DNA of 64,000 nt. Source: CAUYUA01 sp963575675. GTDB taxonomy: Bacteria > Pseudomonadota > Alphaproteobacteria > Azospirillales > Azospirillaceae. The stretch covers positions 53,410 through 117,409 of the forward strand of contig CAUYUA010000111.1 of assembly GCA_963575675.1 (NCBI GenBank), in the 5' to 3' direction. Below the pieces are notes generated by a model. The model was not told the origin of the DNA, searched no databases, and saw nothing but the letters and a program-made list of their open reading frames with translations. Positions 1-8,179 of the stretch are shown piece after piece; the first letter of the stretch is position 1; each line of letters opens with the position of its first letter. The translations under genes and the position numbers were made by a program.

Positions 1-123
1 GCCGCCGCCGAAACCGGACAAATGGCCGGAGACGTCTTGGGAGCCGCCAGCGAATTGAACCGACAGGCAGAGCTTCTACAACGAGAAGTTGATGGTTTCA
101 TTCACACCATTCGAAGCGCCTAA
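1..123 (+). CDS. Methyl-accepting chemotaxis protein, C-terminal fragment
   Basis: The open frame enters from the left edge and ends at a TAA at 121-123. Its 40 residues (AAAETGQMAGDVLGAASELN, then a helix with RQAELLQREVDGFIHTIRSA) match the far C-terminal helix of bacterial chemoreceptors, which ends in a short hydrophobic F(I/L)xxIR tail. The sensing, HAMP and signalling tip regions lie outside the window. In the family, this helix pairs in the coiled-coil bundle that contacts CheA and CheW. Nothing about the ligand can be said. A terminal CheR pentapeptide is absent. The assignment rests on 40 residues only, so it is fairly sure but not certain. Confidence 0.7.
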   Translation, partial: AAAETGQMAGDVLGAASELNRQAELLQREVDGFIHTIRSA

Positions 124-441
124 AGATATCGTTCAGTCATAGTTTTTTGTGGATCGCTCTGGATTTCTGAACGACGGCGTTTTCATATAGGAGCCGCCCT
201 TTTGGGAGCAGTTTCGAAAAACCGTCATAAAGCGCCACCTGAATACAGCCATCGCCCGGAAATCCAGACGCACTGAAATCCAAGACGGTCTATAAAACAT
301 TACAAACAGACGGTTCCAGAAGAGAATCGCTTCGGCGGATAAGAGAAGCTTCCGTCCTTCGATTATCCTGGAGAGGCCTCTTGCCGTCGTCGCGTCCAAG
401 TGCGATATATCTCTACACCGCCTCTCTAAACACAACGCTCC
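124..441. other. Intergenic region, no gene seen
   Basis: About 320 bases separate the chemoreceptor stop from the next start. The only open frame here, on the minus strand, has no family resemblance and an unlikely composition. The stretch presumably carries the promoter of the 442-927 gene, but no convincing -35/-10 pair, operator or strong hairpin was found by eye. Confidence 0.4.
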
Positions 442-927
442 ATGACAACTTCCAATAGCCGTTCAAAAAAGATGAAAAACCGTTCGAACCGCGCCCCCAG
501 AAAACGCCGCACAACAGTTTTTGCTTTAATCACGCTGTTCATTGTTGTGTCGGCGACGCCGTGGCGGCCTGCTTTGGCCCAAGCGCAACGAGTCTCGCCA
601 CTCGACGCTGAAACCATAGCTTATCATTACACACTCGATAAATACATGATGGCGGGGTGCATCACCGGAGCCGCAATCGGCACTCTAACCGGCTTTTTGT
701 CGTTCGCCGGGTTTTCCGTGTACATGCTTCCTTATATTTCCTTCGGCTGCTCGGCCGGATTCATCACCGGAGCCGTAGTGATGGAGGCAAAAGAGTTCTT
801 CACCAAAAAAGACCCAACCTCACCCCCCAAAACCGACGACGTCCCTGCGTCGGACGCACCTGCGTCGAAAGCCGACGGCGCCGCTGCTGCCTCGAAAACA
901 AACAACACCCCTTCGCCCCAGTCGTAG
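442..927 (+). CDS. Small exported or membrane protein with glycine-zipper hairpin
   Basis: This is a 161-residue protein of no recognised family. Residues 1-47 look like a long, arginine-rich signal sequence (hydrophobic stretch about 26-40, then ALAQA as a plausible cleavage site). Residues 69-108 hold two hydrophobic, glycine-rich segments, each with a GC pair (MAGCITGAAIGTLTGF and FGCSAGFITGAVV), joined by a loop with MLPY. The C-terminal 45 residues are polar and rich in A, S, T, P and D. The design strongly resembles the protein at 51384-51833, so the two may be paralogues. No conserved enzyme motif is visible. Function is unknown; a small envelope or pore-like protein is possible but is inference. 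Confidence 0.6.
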   Translation: MTTSNSRSKKMKNRSNRAPRKRRTTVFALITLFIVVSATPWRPALAQAQRVSPLDAETIAYHYTLDKYMMAGCITGAAIGTLTGFLSFAGFSVYMLPYISFGCSAGFITGAVVMEAKEFFTKKDPTSPPKTDDVPASDAPASKADGAAAASKTNNTPSPQS

Positions 928-981
928 AAAGCAAGTCCTCCAGACGTCGAACCAACACTTCAATCGAAGCGCCGACGCCCG

Positions 982-2280
982 TTACGAAGACGGCGAAGCA
1001 AACGGCGGAGTAATCCGCAAAGAAGCGATCTGATGCCTTTGTCGCGCCAAAACTTCAAAACGAAAGTCGTAGAAAGTAAACACTTGCCCAACATTGGGAA
1101 TGCGCCGCGCCTCATGCAGCATCAGCCCGGCAATCGTCGTGGCTTTTCCATCAGGCAAACGCCATTCGAACTCGCGGTTTAAGTCGCGAATCGTCACACG
1201 CCCCTCGACGATGTATGACCCCCCCGGCTCCCTCTGCACGCCCGGCACCTGAACGTCATGCTCATCGGCGATATCGCCCACGATTTCTTCAAGAATATCT
1301 TCCAGCGTCACGACGCCTTTTAAGCTGCCGTACTCGTCCACCACCAGAGCAAAATGCTCGCGCCGCCGCCGGAACGCCTGAAGCTGATCGTATAAAGACG
1401 TGGTGTCGGGAATAAACCAAGGCTTGGAGGCAATCGATAAAATATCCGGCTCCTCACCATCTCCGCCGCCTTCAGCGCGAGCGCGCAGTTTACGCAACAA
1501 AGCTTTGGTATGCAACACACCAACGATATTGTCCGGATCATCGCGCCACAACGGCATTCGCGTATAGTGGCTACGCAAAACATCATCGATAACCTCGCCG
1601 ACGGGCAAAGAGGCGTCGATCATTTCCACTTCTCGCCGATGGGTCATCACGGCGGCGACGTTCACCTCATTCAAATCGAGAATCGACCGCAACATGGCGC
1701 GCTCTTCACGGGTTTCCTCTTCTTTTTCCACCACGCGATGGAGATCTATAGCGCCGCGCAGTTCCTCCTCGTTTCCTTCGGGATGAACCGACAAACGAGA
1801 GACGTCCACGCCAAACAAACGCAACAGCATACGCACGACAAACTCCACCCCGACATTGATCGGAGTCAGCACCATAATCAGAGTGCGCACGGGAACCGCC
1901 ACGCGCAAAGCCAAACGGTCGGCTTCGTGCAGAGCATAGGTTTTAGGCAGAACCTCGCCAAAGATCAGAATTAAAGTGGTCATGCCGATTGTGGCCATCG
2001 CCACGCCGGAATCGCCGAACTTCCGCACCAAGACGCTGGTGGCCAAAGCCGAGGCCAAAATATTCACGGAGTTGTTACCCAGCAACAGAACGCTGATCAT
2101 ACGCTCTTTATGCTCGCGGATCAAGTTGACCATACGGGCGCGACGCACGCCTTCTTGCTCCAACTGATGCATCCGCGCGCGCGAGGCGCCGGTAAGAGCT
2201 GTTTCGGCCCCTGCAAAAAACGCCGACAACAACACAAGGATAAGGATTGCTCCGAACGCCGTCCAGAAAGTCATATCCAT
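982..2280 (-). CDS. CorC/HlyC-type CBS-domain membrane protein (CNNM family)
   Basis: At 432 residues this has the usual length and order of the family: an N-terminal DUF21 membrane domain (about residues 1-190, hydrophobic segments near 5-25, 60-85, 95-115 and 125-150), a paired CBS module (about 210-340, including LRSHYTRMPLWRDD and VVDEYGSLKGVVTLEDILEE), and a C-terminal CorC_HlyC transporter-associated domain (about 350-425, EGRVTIRDLNREFEWRLPDG). Family members are linked to Mg2+/Co2+ efflux or resistance; old names call some haemolysins. The HAD hydrolase gene lies 93 bases upstream on the same strand, so co-transcription is possible. Two in-frame ATGs sit at the start (2280 and 2274). 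Family assignment is sure; the transported ion is not. Confidence 0.9.
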   Translation of the reverse strand: MDMTFWTAFGAILILVLLSAFFAGAETALTGASRARMHQLEQEGVRRARMVNLIREHKERMISVLLLGNNSVNILASALATSVLVRKFGDSGVAMATIGMTTLILIFGEVLPKTYALHEADRLALRVAVPVRTLIMVLTPINVGVEFVVRMLLRLFGVDVSRLSVHPEGNEEELRGAIDLHRVVEKEEETREERAMLRSILDLNEVNVAAVMTHRREVEMIDASLPVGEVIDDVLRSHYTRMPLWRDDPDNIVGVLHTKALLRKLRARAEGGGDGEEPDILSIASKPWFIPDTTSLYDQLQAFRRRREHFALVVDEYGSLKGVVTLEDILEEIVGDIADEHDVQVPGVQREPGGSYIVEGRVTIRDLNREFEWRLPDGKATTIAGLMLHEARRIPNVGQVFTFYDFRFEVLARQRHQIASLRITPPFASPSS

Positions 2281-2373
2281 GGTCGAGTTTTCCCGTCCCG
2301 CTGAACGCTCTATATTCCTGAGCGGTGTAAATCGGCGTTCAGCCCCAGATCAACGCAGAAGACACGCGCACAA

Positions 2374-3252
2374 TCACCACACCAAGCGCGGTAAAACGAT
2401 ATGTGGTTTTACCGGAGATTCATCAATAAAAGCCGCCAAACGCGCCGCATCGGGCATATCGCCCCACACGCCGCCCACGCGCTCCAGATGAATGCCGCCG
2501 ACAACCAAAGCGGCATCGATTCCGGCGGCGACGGCTCCGGCGACGTCGGTGCGCAAACTGTCTCCGATCGCCAACAACCTCCGGCCGTCAATATCGCCCA
2601 TCAGAACCGAGCACCGCCGATAGACCTCAGGATAGGGTTTGCCATGAGAACGCACGCTTCCGCCAAAACATTCATAGCGTTGCGCCAAGGCGCCGGCGCA
2701 AATCACTCGACGCGCCCCCACCATCACCTCCAAGTCAGGATTGGCGCACACCATGGGCAAACCACGCGCGACGGCTCTTTGTAAAAGCGGATCGTAATCC
2801 TCCAGCAAGTCATCGTAGCTGACAGGGCCGCTATTCAAAAGGAAATCAGCTTGCTCCACATCCGTGACGGGAATCAAACGAGAAACGCTTAGCATCACAT
2901 CGCGATCGCGATCCGGACCAATGTGCAAACAGCGCGCCCCCAAAGCGCGATGCCAATCATCAGAAGGGGTCTGCAACGCCTCGCGCGTCGCCTCACCCGA
3001 TGTAACCAACGCATTATAGAAATCGGGCGTCAATCCCATGCCGTTCAGCTTTTCAACCACGCCTTGATTGCGGCGCGGCGCATTCGACAACAAGCACACT
3101 TTTTTTCCAATCGCCAACAACCGCTTTAAGCAGTCTTCGACACCAGGACACGCCCGCTCGCCATCGTGAAGCACACCCCATAAATCAAGAATAAAGCCGT
3201 CGTAATGCTCCGCCACCGACGCCAGCCCCGGCAACACCTTAAAATTCGTCAT
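2374..3252 (-). CDS. HAD-superfamily class IIA hydrolase (TIGR01459-like)
   Basis: The 292 residues carry HAD motif I as ILDLWGVLHDG (nucleophile Asp23, with Trp25 replacing the usual second Asp, typical of this subfamily). Motif II is in CLLSNAPRR, the class IIA cap spans roughly residues 80-190, and motif IV is GDSLRTDVAGA near 245. It resembles NagD-like phosphatases found widely in alphaproteobacteria, whose substrate is not established. It is cytoplasmic with no signal sequence. The gene is followed by the CorC-like gene on the same strand. It faces the SirB1-type gene head to head across a 370-base gap that probably holds both promoters. Confidence 0.88.
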   Translation of the reverse strand: MTNFKVLPGLASVAEHYDGFILDLWGVLHDGERACPGVEDCLKRLLAIGKKVCLLSNAPRRNQGVVEKLNGMGLTPDFYNALVTSGEATREALQTPSDDWHRALGARCLHIGPDRDRDVMLSVSRLIPVTDVEQADFLLNSGPVSYDDLLEDYDPLLQRAVARGLPMVCANPDLEVMVGARRVICAGALAQRYECFGGSVRSHGKPYPEVYRRCSVLMGDIDGRRLLAIGDSLRTDVAGAVAAGIDAALVVGGIHLERVGGVWGDMPDAARLAAFIDESPVKPHIVLPRLVW

Positions 3253-3622
3253 CGTCCAAAATCACTTCAAAAGGGTTCCGCCACATCATTCTCTCAATCA
3301 CGACGCGCGCCGCAACAGCGACGCGCAAACGTAAAAAAGATCATGCAACGTCACTCCCCTTCGGTAAAAGAGAAATTCGTGGATGAAGACAAAATGACGC
3401 CGATCCATTAGACGCCTCATTGAAGTCGAAACACGGTTGTTTGAAATCCGGAACAGTCGCCCAATTAATAAATTAAGCCGTTCAATGGCCAAGTTGCTCC
3501 AAGTCCGAACCCTATATCCTTAAATCTGTCAAAATCGACGAAAACTTCGCAAAGACCGTCGACAATGCCCCGCCGTTTGGTCTACCTGAACGTGATCATT
3601 GTTGTGACCGTTCGAGTTTTCC
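3253..3622. other. Divergent intergenic region
   Basis: About 370 bases lie between the minus-strand HAD gene and the plus-strand SirB1-type gene. No convincing ORF, RNA gene or strong hairpin was seen. It most likely holds the promoters of both neighbours. Confidence 0.4.
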
Positions 3623-4462
3623 GTGACCTGCCTTCCTGAAGCTGTGTCCTTATTGCGTCAAATCGGCGCTCTGCCGGATGATCTCATCCCTCTGGCGGAG
3701 ACCGCGCTCGCGCTTGGCGTTCTGGAGCGCCCCAAATCCGATCTCGCCCCTTATCGCCTGCACATCGACGCCCTGCGCCAAGACCTCGAAGACGCCGCGC
3801 GTCAACAACACGGGCGAGACGCCTTGGAAGCCCGCGTAAACGCTCTGCGCGACGTGCTCAGCGTTCGCCACGGCTATCAAGGAGACACAAAAACCTACGA
3901 CGACATGCAGAACGCGAATCTGCTGTCGGTGATTGACCGCAAACGCGGCTTGCCGGTGGCTTTGGGGATTCTCTACCTACACGCAGCCACCCAAGCAGGT
4001 TGGAGCGCCGTCGGCTTGAACTTCCCCGGACATTTCTTGGTGCGGGTGGAACTCAACGGCGAGCGCGCGATTCTCGACCCTTTCAACCAAGGTCGTCTCT
4101 ATTCCGCGCATGACCTGCGCGAACTTCTGAAGGCCACCGCCGGAGTCTCGGCCGAACTGGAGCCCAATCACTACGCTTCGATCGGCAATCGCGACATCTT
4201 GTTGCGCCTACAAAACAATATCAAACTCCGCCACCTGCGCGCCGACCGCATTCTGGAGGCGATTGAGACACTTCATATTATGATGCTTTTGGCTCCGGAA
4301 GAACCGGCTCTGTGGCGAGAGATCGGTTTATTGCGCGCTCATTTGGGACAAAACTCCGCCGCGATTTCCGCACTGGAGACGTTCATCCGCATGGAAAAAG
4401 ACGAAAACGCCTTACGGCAAGCCGATATCTTACTGAAAAAGTTGCGCGGCGCCCCCGAATGA
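3623..4462 (+). CDS. SirB1-family transglutaminase-like protein with TPR C-terminus
   Basis: The 279-residue protein begins at a GTG. Residues about 40-190 form the transglutaminase-like core of the SirB1 family (NLLSVIDRKRGLPVALGILY, then GLNFPGHFLVRVE with the conserved Gly-His, then ILDPFNQGRL). The last 80 residues are helical and TPR-like (LWREIGLLRAHLGQNSAAI). This SirB1-plus-TPR design is common in Proteobacteria. The catalytic Cys of true transglutaminases is not evident in the expected strand, as is usual for the family, so an enzyme activity should not be assumed. gshB follows after 76 bases on the same strand. The role is unknown; the family call is firm. Confidence 0.85.
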   Translation: MTCLPEAVSLLRQIGALPDDLIPLAETALALGVLERPKSDLAPYRLHIDALRQDLEDAARQQHGRDALEARVNALRDVLSVRHGYQGDTKTYDDMQNANLLSVIDRKRGLPVALGILYLHAATQAGWSAVGLNFPGHFLVRVELNGERAILDPFNQGRLYSAHDLRELLKATAGVSAELEPNHYASIGNRDILLRLQNNIKLRHLRADRILEAIETLHIMMLLAPEEPALWREIGLLRAHLGQNSAAISALETFIRMEKDENALRQADILLKKLRGAPE

Positions 4463-4538
4463 GCAAAAAAAGTAAAATGATCGCGTCTTGTCCCGCCTTC
4501 TTTATTAAGCCCTTTTATTCTTCTAAGGATGCCCCTCC

Positions 4539-5480
4539 ATGACACTGACCGTCGCCATTCAGATGGATCCCATCGAGACCATCAACATCGATACCGACAG
4601 CACCTTTATGATGGCGCTCGAAGCGCAAAGACGCGGCTATACGCTATTTCACTATCTGCCGCGCAACCTCAGCCTGCGCAATGGCCGCTTAACCGCCCGC
4701 GCTCAAGAACTTCGCGTTCAGCGTCAATACGGAAGCCATTTTACTCTGGGCGCGCCTCAAGTCTTGGACTTGTCGACCGTCGACATCATCCTTCTGCGCC
4801 AAGACCCGCCGTTTGATCTGGCCTACATTACCTCGACGCACCTTCTAGAGCATGTTTCTTCCAAAGTCCTTGTGGTGAACAACCCTGTCCATGTGCGCAA
4901 CGCTCCGGAAAAGCTTTTGGTCACGCATTTTCCGGAACTGGCGCCGCCGACTTTGATCACCAACGACCGCGTCGAGATTCTCGAATTCCGGGCGGAGCAT
5001 AAAGACATTATCGTAAAGCCTCTGTTCGGAGCAGGCGGATCAGGCGTTTTCCACTTGAAACCGGATGATGAGAACTTGTCTTCGGTTCTGGAGATGTTTG
5101 CGCAGCTTTATCGCGAGCCGTTGATCGTTCAGAAATATCTTCCGGAAATTCGTCAGGGCGACAAGCGAATCATCTTGTTCGACGGCGAAGCGGTCGGAGG
5201 CGTTTTGCGCATGCCGCAAGAAGGCGAAGCCCGCGCCAATTTTCATTCCGGAGGCAAGGCGCGCAAAACCGAGCTATCCGCACGCGAATTAGAGATTTGC
5301 GCAACGATCGGCCCAGAGCTGAAGAGCAAAGGATTGATCTTTGTTGGAATCGACGTGATCGGTTCTTATTTGACCGAGATCAACGTGACCTCGCCAACGG
5401 GCATTCAAGAGATAAACAGACTAAATGAAACGCAGTTGGAAATAAAATTGTGGGACGCCATCAACGCGCGCCTAAAATAA
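4539..5480 (+). CDS. gshB: Glutathione synthetase
   Basis: The 313-residue length matches proteobacterial GshB, which joins gamma-glutamylcysteine and glycine using ATP in the cytoplasm. The N-terminal GSH-S domain starts TVAIQMDPIETINIDTDST and includes LLRQDPPFDLAYI near residue 90. The ATP-grasp domain carries IVKPLFGAGGSGVF (about 157-170), QKYLPEIRQGDKRIILFDGE (about 196-215), and the metal-binding end GIDVIGSYLTEINVTSPTG near 270-290. ATG 4539 is preceded by an AAGGA-type site. The window also encodes glutathione reductase and a glutaredoxin-type arsenate reductase, all parts of thiol metabolism though not in one operon. Confidence 0.97.
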   Translation: MTLTVAIQMDPIETINIDTDSTFMMALEAQRRGYTLFHYLPRNLSLRNGRLTARAQELRVQRQYGSHFTLGAPQVLDLSTVDIILLRQDPPFDLAYITSTHLLEHVSSKVLVVNNPVHVRNAPEKLLVTHFPELAPPTLITNDRVEILEFRAEHKDIIVKPLFGAGGSGVFHLKPDDENLSSVLEMFAQLYREPLIVQKYLPEIRQGDKRIILFDGEAVGGVLRMPQEGEARANFHSGGKARKTELSARELEICATIGPELKSKGLIFVGIDVIGSYLTEINVTSPTGIQEINRLNETQLEIKLWDAINARLK

Positions 5481-5491
5481 TAAAGCAAGCG

Positions 5492-5552
5492 GCCGCCAAG
5501 GGCCTCCGGCCTTTGGCGGCGGAGAGCGCGAGGGGAAAATGTTTTCCCCTCG
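5492..5552. terminator. Two adjacent intergenic hairpins between gshB and rsmI
   Basis: The first hairpin has 13-bp arms at 5492-5504 and 5508-5520 with one mismatch and a 3-base loop. The second has 11-bp perfect arms at 5529-5539 and 5542-5552 around a 2-base loop, ending in a run of four T on one side and four A on the other. They lie between two convergent genes and could end both transcripts. The GC-rich first hairpin resembles the one at 11360-11381, so it may belong to a dispersed repeat family instead of being a dedicated terminator. Confidence 0.6.
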
Positions 5553-5572
5553 TTCGCGAACCAGAAAAAAGA

Positions 5573-5612
5573 TTGTGATTTTCTGTTTGTGATTTTCTAT
5601 TTGTGATTTTCT
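5573..5612. repeat. 14-bp tandem repeat, almost three units
   Basis: Units TTGTGATTTTCTGT, TTGTGATTTTCTAT and TTGTGATTTTCT follow each other without gaps, just 3' of the rsmI stop codon. This is a small direct repeat with no obvious role, probably a product of slipped replication. Confidence 0.75.
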
Positions 5613-5619
5613 GGGCGCA

Positions 5620-6522
5620 TCAAGACTTCAAAGCCAAGGCGCGGGCGTAAACATCTCGTTTGGGACGCCCCGTCGCCGTCGCAACCGCCGCAACCGCATC
5701 ACGCAAGCTCATACTCTCCAAAGCCTGCGCCAATTGCCGATCAATCACCTCATCCGAAACAGCGTCCTCCTCCGGCGGCGGCCCCACAACCACAACCACC
5801 TCCCCCTTCGGAGGCCCAGCCTCGGCGTAATGCGCCGCCAAAACCGACAACGAATCACGCCGAACTTCCTCAAACAATTTGGTGATCTCACGCGCAACCG
5901 CAGCCGGACGATCCCCCAATCCCGCCGCCAAGTCCGCCAACATCGCCGGAAGCCTCTGCGTCGACTCGAACATCACCAAAGTCGCAGGAATCTCCGCCAA
6001 CGCCGATATCTCCCGCTGACGCGCCAAAGCTTTCGACGGCAAAAAGCCCACAAACATAAAACGATCCGTCGGCAATCCCGAAATCACCAAAGCCGCCATA
6101 ACCGCGCTCGGCCCCGGCAGAGGAAACACCGAAATTCCCGCCGCAACGCACTCGCGAACCAGCTTATACCCCGGATCAGAAACCAAAGGAGTTCCCGCAT
6201 CCGACATCAATGCAACCACTTGACCTTCAATCATACGCGCGAGCAGTTGCGGTCGAACAATCTCTGCGTTATGCTCGTGATAAGAGACAACCGGCGTCGT
6301 TATGCCGAAATGCCGCAATAAAGGCTTGGTGACGCGGGTGTCCTCACATGCGACGACGGCGGCGACGCGAAGAACCTCTAGGGCGCGCAACGTAATATCG
6401 CCCAAGTTTCCAATCGGGGTTGCGACGACATGAAGCCCAGCCGTCGGTTTACTTGTCCGCCCAATCTGATTACTGTCGGATTCGGGTTCGGACTGTTTGG
6501 TGGTGGAGGCGTTCGGTGACAC
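5620..6522 (-). CDS. rsmI: 16S rRNA (cytidine-1402 2'-O)-methyltransferase
   Basis: This SAM-dependent tetrapyrrole-methylase-fold enzyme 2'-O-methylates C1402 of 16S rRNA. Characteristic stretches are VATPIGNLGDITLRALEVL near the N-terminus, ACEDTRVTKPLLRHFGI, LMSDAGTPLVSDPGYKLV (glycine-rich SAM loop) and PLPGPSAVMAALVISGLPTD. The C-terminal 60 residues form the usual small helical domain. I place the start at GTG 6522 (300 residues). The frame also has ATG 6576, but that would overlap the divergent LppC-like gene by about 60 bases. In many alphaproteobacteria yraN lies just downstream; it is not here. The stop is followed by tandem repeats and hairpins. Confidence 0.93.
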   Translation of the reverse strand: MSPNASTTKQSEPESDSNQIGRTSKPTAGLHVVATPIGNLGDITLRALEVLRVAAVVACEDTRVTKPLLRHFGITTPVVSYHEHNAEIVRPQLLARMIEGQVVALMSDAGTPLVSDPGYKLVRECVAAGISVFPLPGPSAVMAALVISGLPTDRFMFVGFLPSKALARQREISALAEIPATLVMFESTQRLPAMLADLAAGLGDRPAAVAREITKLFEEVRRDSLSVLAAHYAEAGPPKGEVVVVVGPPPEEDAVSDEVIDRQLAQALESMSLRDAVAAVATATGRPKRDVYARALALKS

Positions 6523-7850
6523 GTATGGCGACTGCTCTGAAGTGGACGGCCAAGGCCGGAAACGCGCGAAGCGCATGGCTTGCGGGCGCGCTCTTTTTGG
6601 CGGCCTGCACGCCTACCGTAACGGCAACGCCGCCGGTCGAGCAACCCCCCTTAGCGGCGCCGCGTCCACGAGTCGAAGCGGCAACGACTATGGCGACCGC
6701 GATTCGTCCCAACATCCCCAACGACGGCAAAATTCGCGTGGCGTTGCTGGTTCCGCTCTCCGGAAACGCCGCAGCCACCGGCGCCGCGATGCTGGAAGCC
6801 GCGCAATTGGCTCTGTTTGATGTCGCCGACGAGCGATTCGTGCTTATCCCGCGCGACACGCGCGGCAGCGTCCCCGGCGCAACAGAGGCCGCTCGACGCG
6901 CCGTAGCAGATGGCGCTCGATTGATTCTCGGTCCTCTATTCAGCGCCGACGTCGCCGCCGTGCGCAACGTCGCTCAAAGCGCCGGAATCAGCGTTCTAGC
7001 CTTCACCAATGACGCCTCTCAAGGCGGAAACGGCGTGTATGTCCTGGGATTCGGTCCCGGAGAACAGATTAATCGCGTTGTTGCTTACGCGCGCGGACGC
7101 GGTTTGACGCGATTCGGCTTGTTGGCTCCGCGCTCGCCCTATGGCGAAATCGTAGCGAACGCTCTGACGCAAACCTTAAAACAACTTGGTGGGCAGCTCA
7201 CGCGCGAAGAGCGTTATGATCCCAATATTGTCGACCTCACTCCGTCGCTTCGTCGCTTGATCGAAAGTTCTCCGGTCGGAAGCTCCAGAAGCCCCGGAAG
7301 CCCAATGCCGTTCGGAAACGCTCCAATCCCCGTGACCCCCAGCGCCGGAGGAGGAGATACTGGTTTCGATGCGCTGGTGATCGCCGAGAGCGGCGGAAAG
7401 CTCAGCACGATTGTTCGCATGCTCCCCGGCACGCCCGCAGATCCGACGCGCGTCAAACTGATCGGCGCCGGAATTTGGGATGATCCCGCCGTTTGGCGCG
7501 AATCCGCATTGGCGGGCGGATGGTATGCAGCTCCGGCGCCGGACGCCCGCGCCGACTTCGAAGCGCGTTTCGAGTCGCTTTATCACCGCAAGCCCGCGCG
7601 ATTGGCCACTCTAGCCTATGACGTGACCGCGCTTGCGGCGGTCTTGGCGAAAACAGCGGATGCAACAGCTCAAACGCTCTTTGATCCGGCGGCTTTAAGC
7701 AATCCGAACGGCTTTTCGGGCGTAGACGGCATATTCCGGTTGCGCGCTGACGGACAGGCTGATCGTGGCTTGGCGGTGCTGGAAATCACGCCTGCGGGTC
7801 CTCGCGCCATTGACCCCGCGCCCACCAGCTTCCAACCCCTCACCCAATAA
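6516..7850 (+). CDS. Penicillin-binding protein activator, LppC/LpoA-like lipoprotein
   Basis: This resembles the LppC family, whose gamma-proteobacterial member LpoA activates PBP1A from the outer membrane. The signal peptide ends in a lipobox (FLAAC, Cys31 from my start), giving an anchored periplasmic protein. The rest has the periplasmic-binding fold: IRVALLVPLSGNAAATGAAM, RLILGPLFSADVAAVRNVAQ, GVYVLGFGPGEQINRVV, FGLLAPRSPYGE. I choose GTG 6516 because GGAGG lies at 6505-6509, 6 bases upstream; an ATG follows at 6525. The start overlaps the divergent rsmI start. A Ser/Gly/Pro-rich insert near the middle (SSPVGSSRSPGSPMPFG) is unusual. A true PBP partner could be the PBP1A at 33657-36311. 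Confidence 0.85.
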   Translation: MTRMATALKWTAKAGNARSAWLAGALFLAACTPTVTATPPVEQPPLAAPRPRVEAATTMATAIRPNIPNDGKIRVALLVPLSGNAAATGAAMLEAAQLALFDVADERFVLIPRDTRGSVPGATEAARRAVADGARLILGPLFSADVAAVRNVAQSAGISVLAFTNDASQGGNGVYVLGFGPGEQINRVVAYARGRGLTRFGLLAPRSPYGEIVANALTQTLKQLGGQLTREERYDPNIVDLTPSLRRLIESSPVGSSRSPGSPMPFGNAPIPVTPSAGGGDTGFDALVIAESGGKLSTIVRMLPGTPADPTRVKLIGAGIWDDPAVWRESALAGGWYAAPAPDARADFEARFESLYHRKPARLATLAYDVTALAAVLAKTADATAQTLFDPAALSNPNGFSGVDGIFRLRADGQADRGLAVLEITPAGPRAIDPAPTSFQPLTQ

Positions 7851-8037
7851 CCCTGAATGGCGCCTGAATGGCGCAGTAGAGAATGCAGTAGAGAATGCGG
7901 AGAATAATAAATTAGACGAGTCCGGAGGCAAAAGAAGGGGAAAGCGGCGGAAGAGCGAAAAAGCGGAAAAGCGGAAGGGTGATAGGGCTGCGCCGATAAA
8001 CGATCTCCAACGATTCCACAGGAAGATCGCTTCGCGA

Positions 8038-8102
8038 ATAAGGGGGGCTTTCGCTCCCCCCTTATAATCCCCCTGCGACCAGGAACACAGTCCCTGGACC
8101 CG
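8038..8102. repeat. Intergenic palindromic element, one arm, with internal hairpin
   Basis: A 10-bp perfect hairpin (8038-8047 with 8056-8065, six G/C pairs) is followed by CCAGGAACACAGTCCCTGG (8079-8097) and ACCCG. The second part is the signature of a repeat family found at about nine places in this window: short arms pairing around an AACACAGT loop. Here only the right-hand unit of the longer form is present. The rest of 7851-8107 is purine-rich on the plus strand and holds a direct duplication (CAGTAGAGAATG twice near 7874-7898) but no gene. Confidence 0.75.
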
Positions 8103-8179
8103 TCCGATTGCCGCCCCCCCTCCCCAGAAAAAGCAAAACTCTTTCTGCAAACCTCAAACTCACGCTGAGATTGCAATCT

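Noticed and set aside
5734..6321. Plus-strand 195-residue Arg/His/Asn-rich frame
   Set aside because: It is a shadow of rsmI, whose family match is certain.
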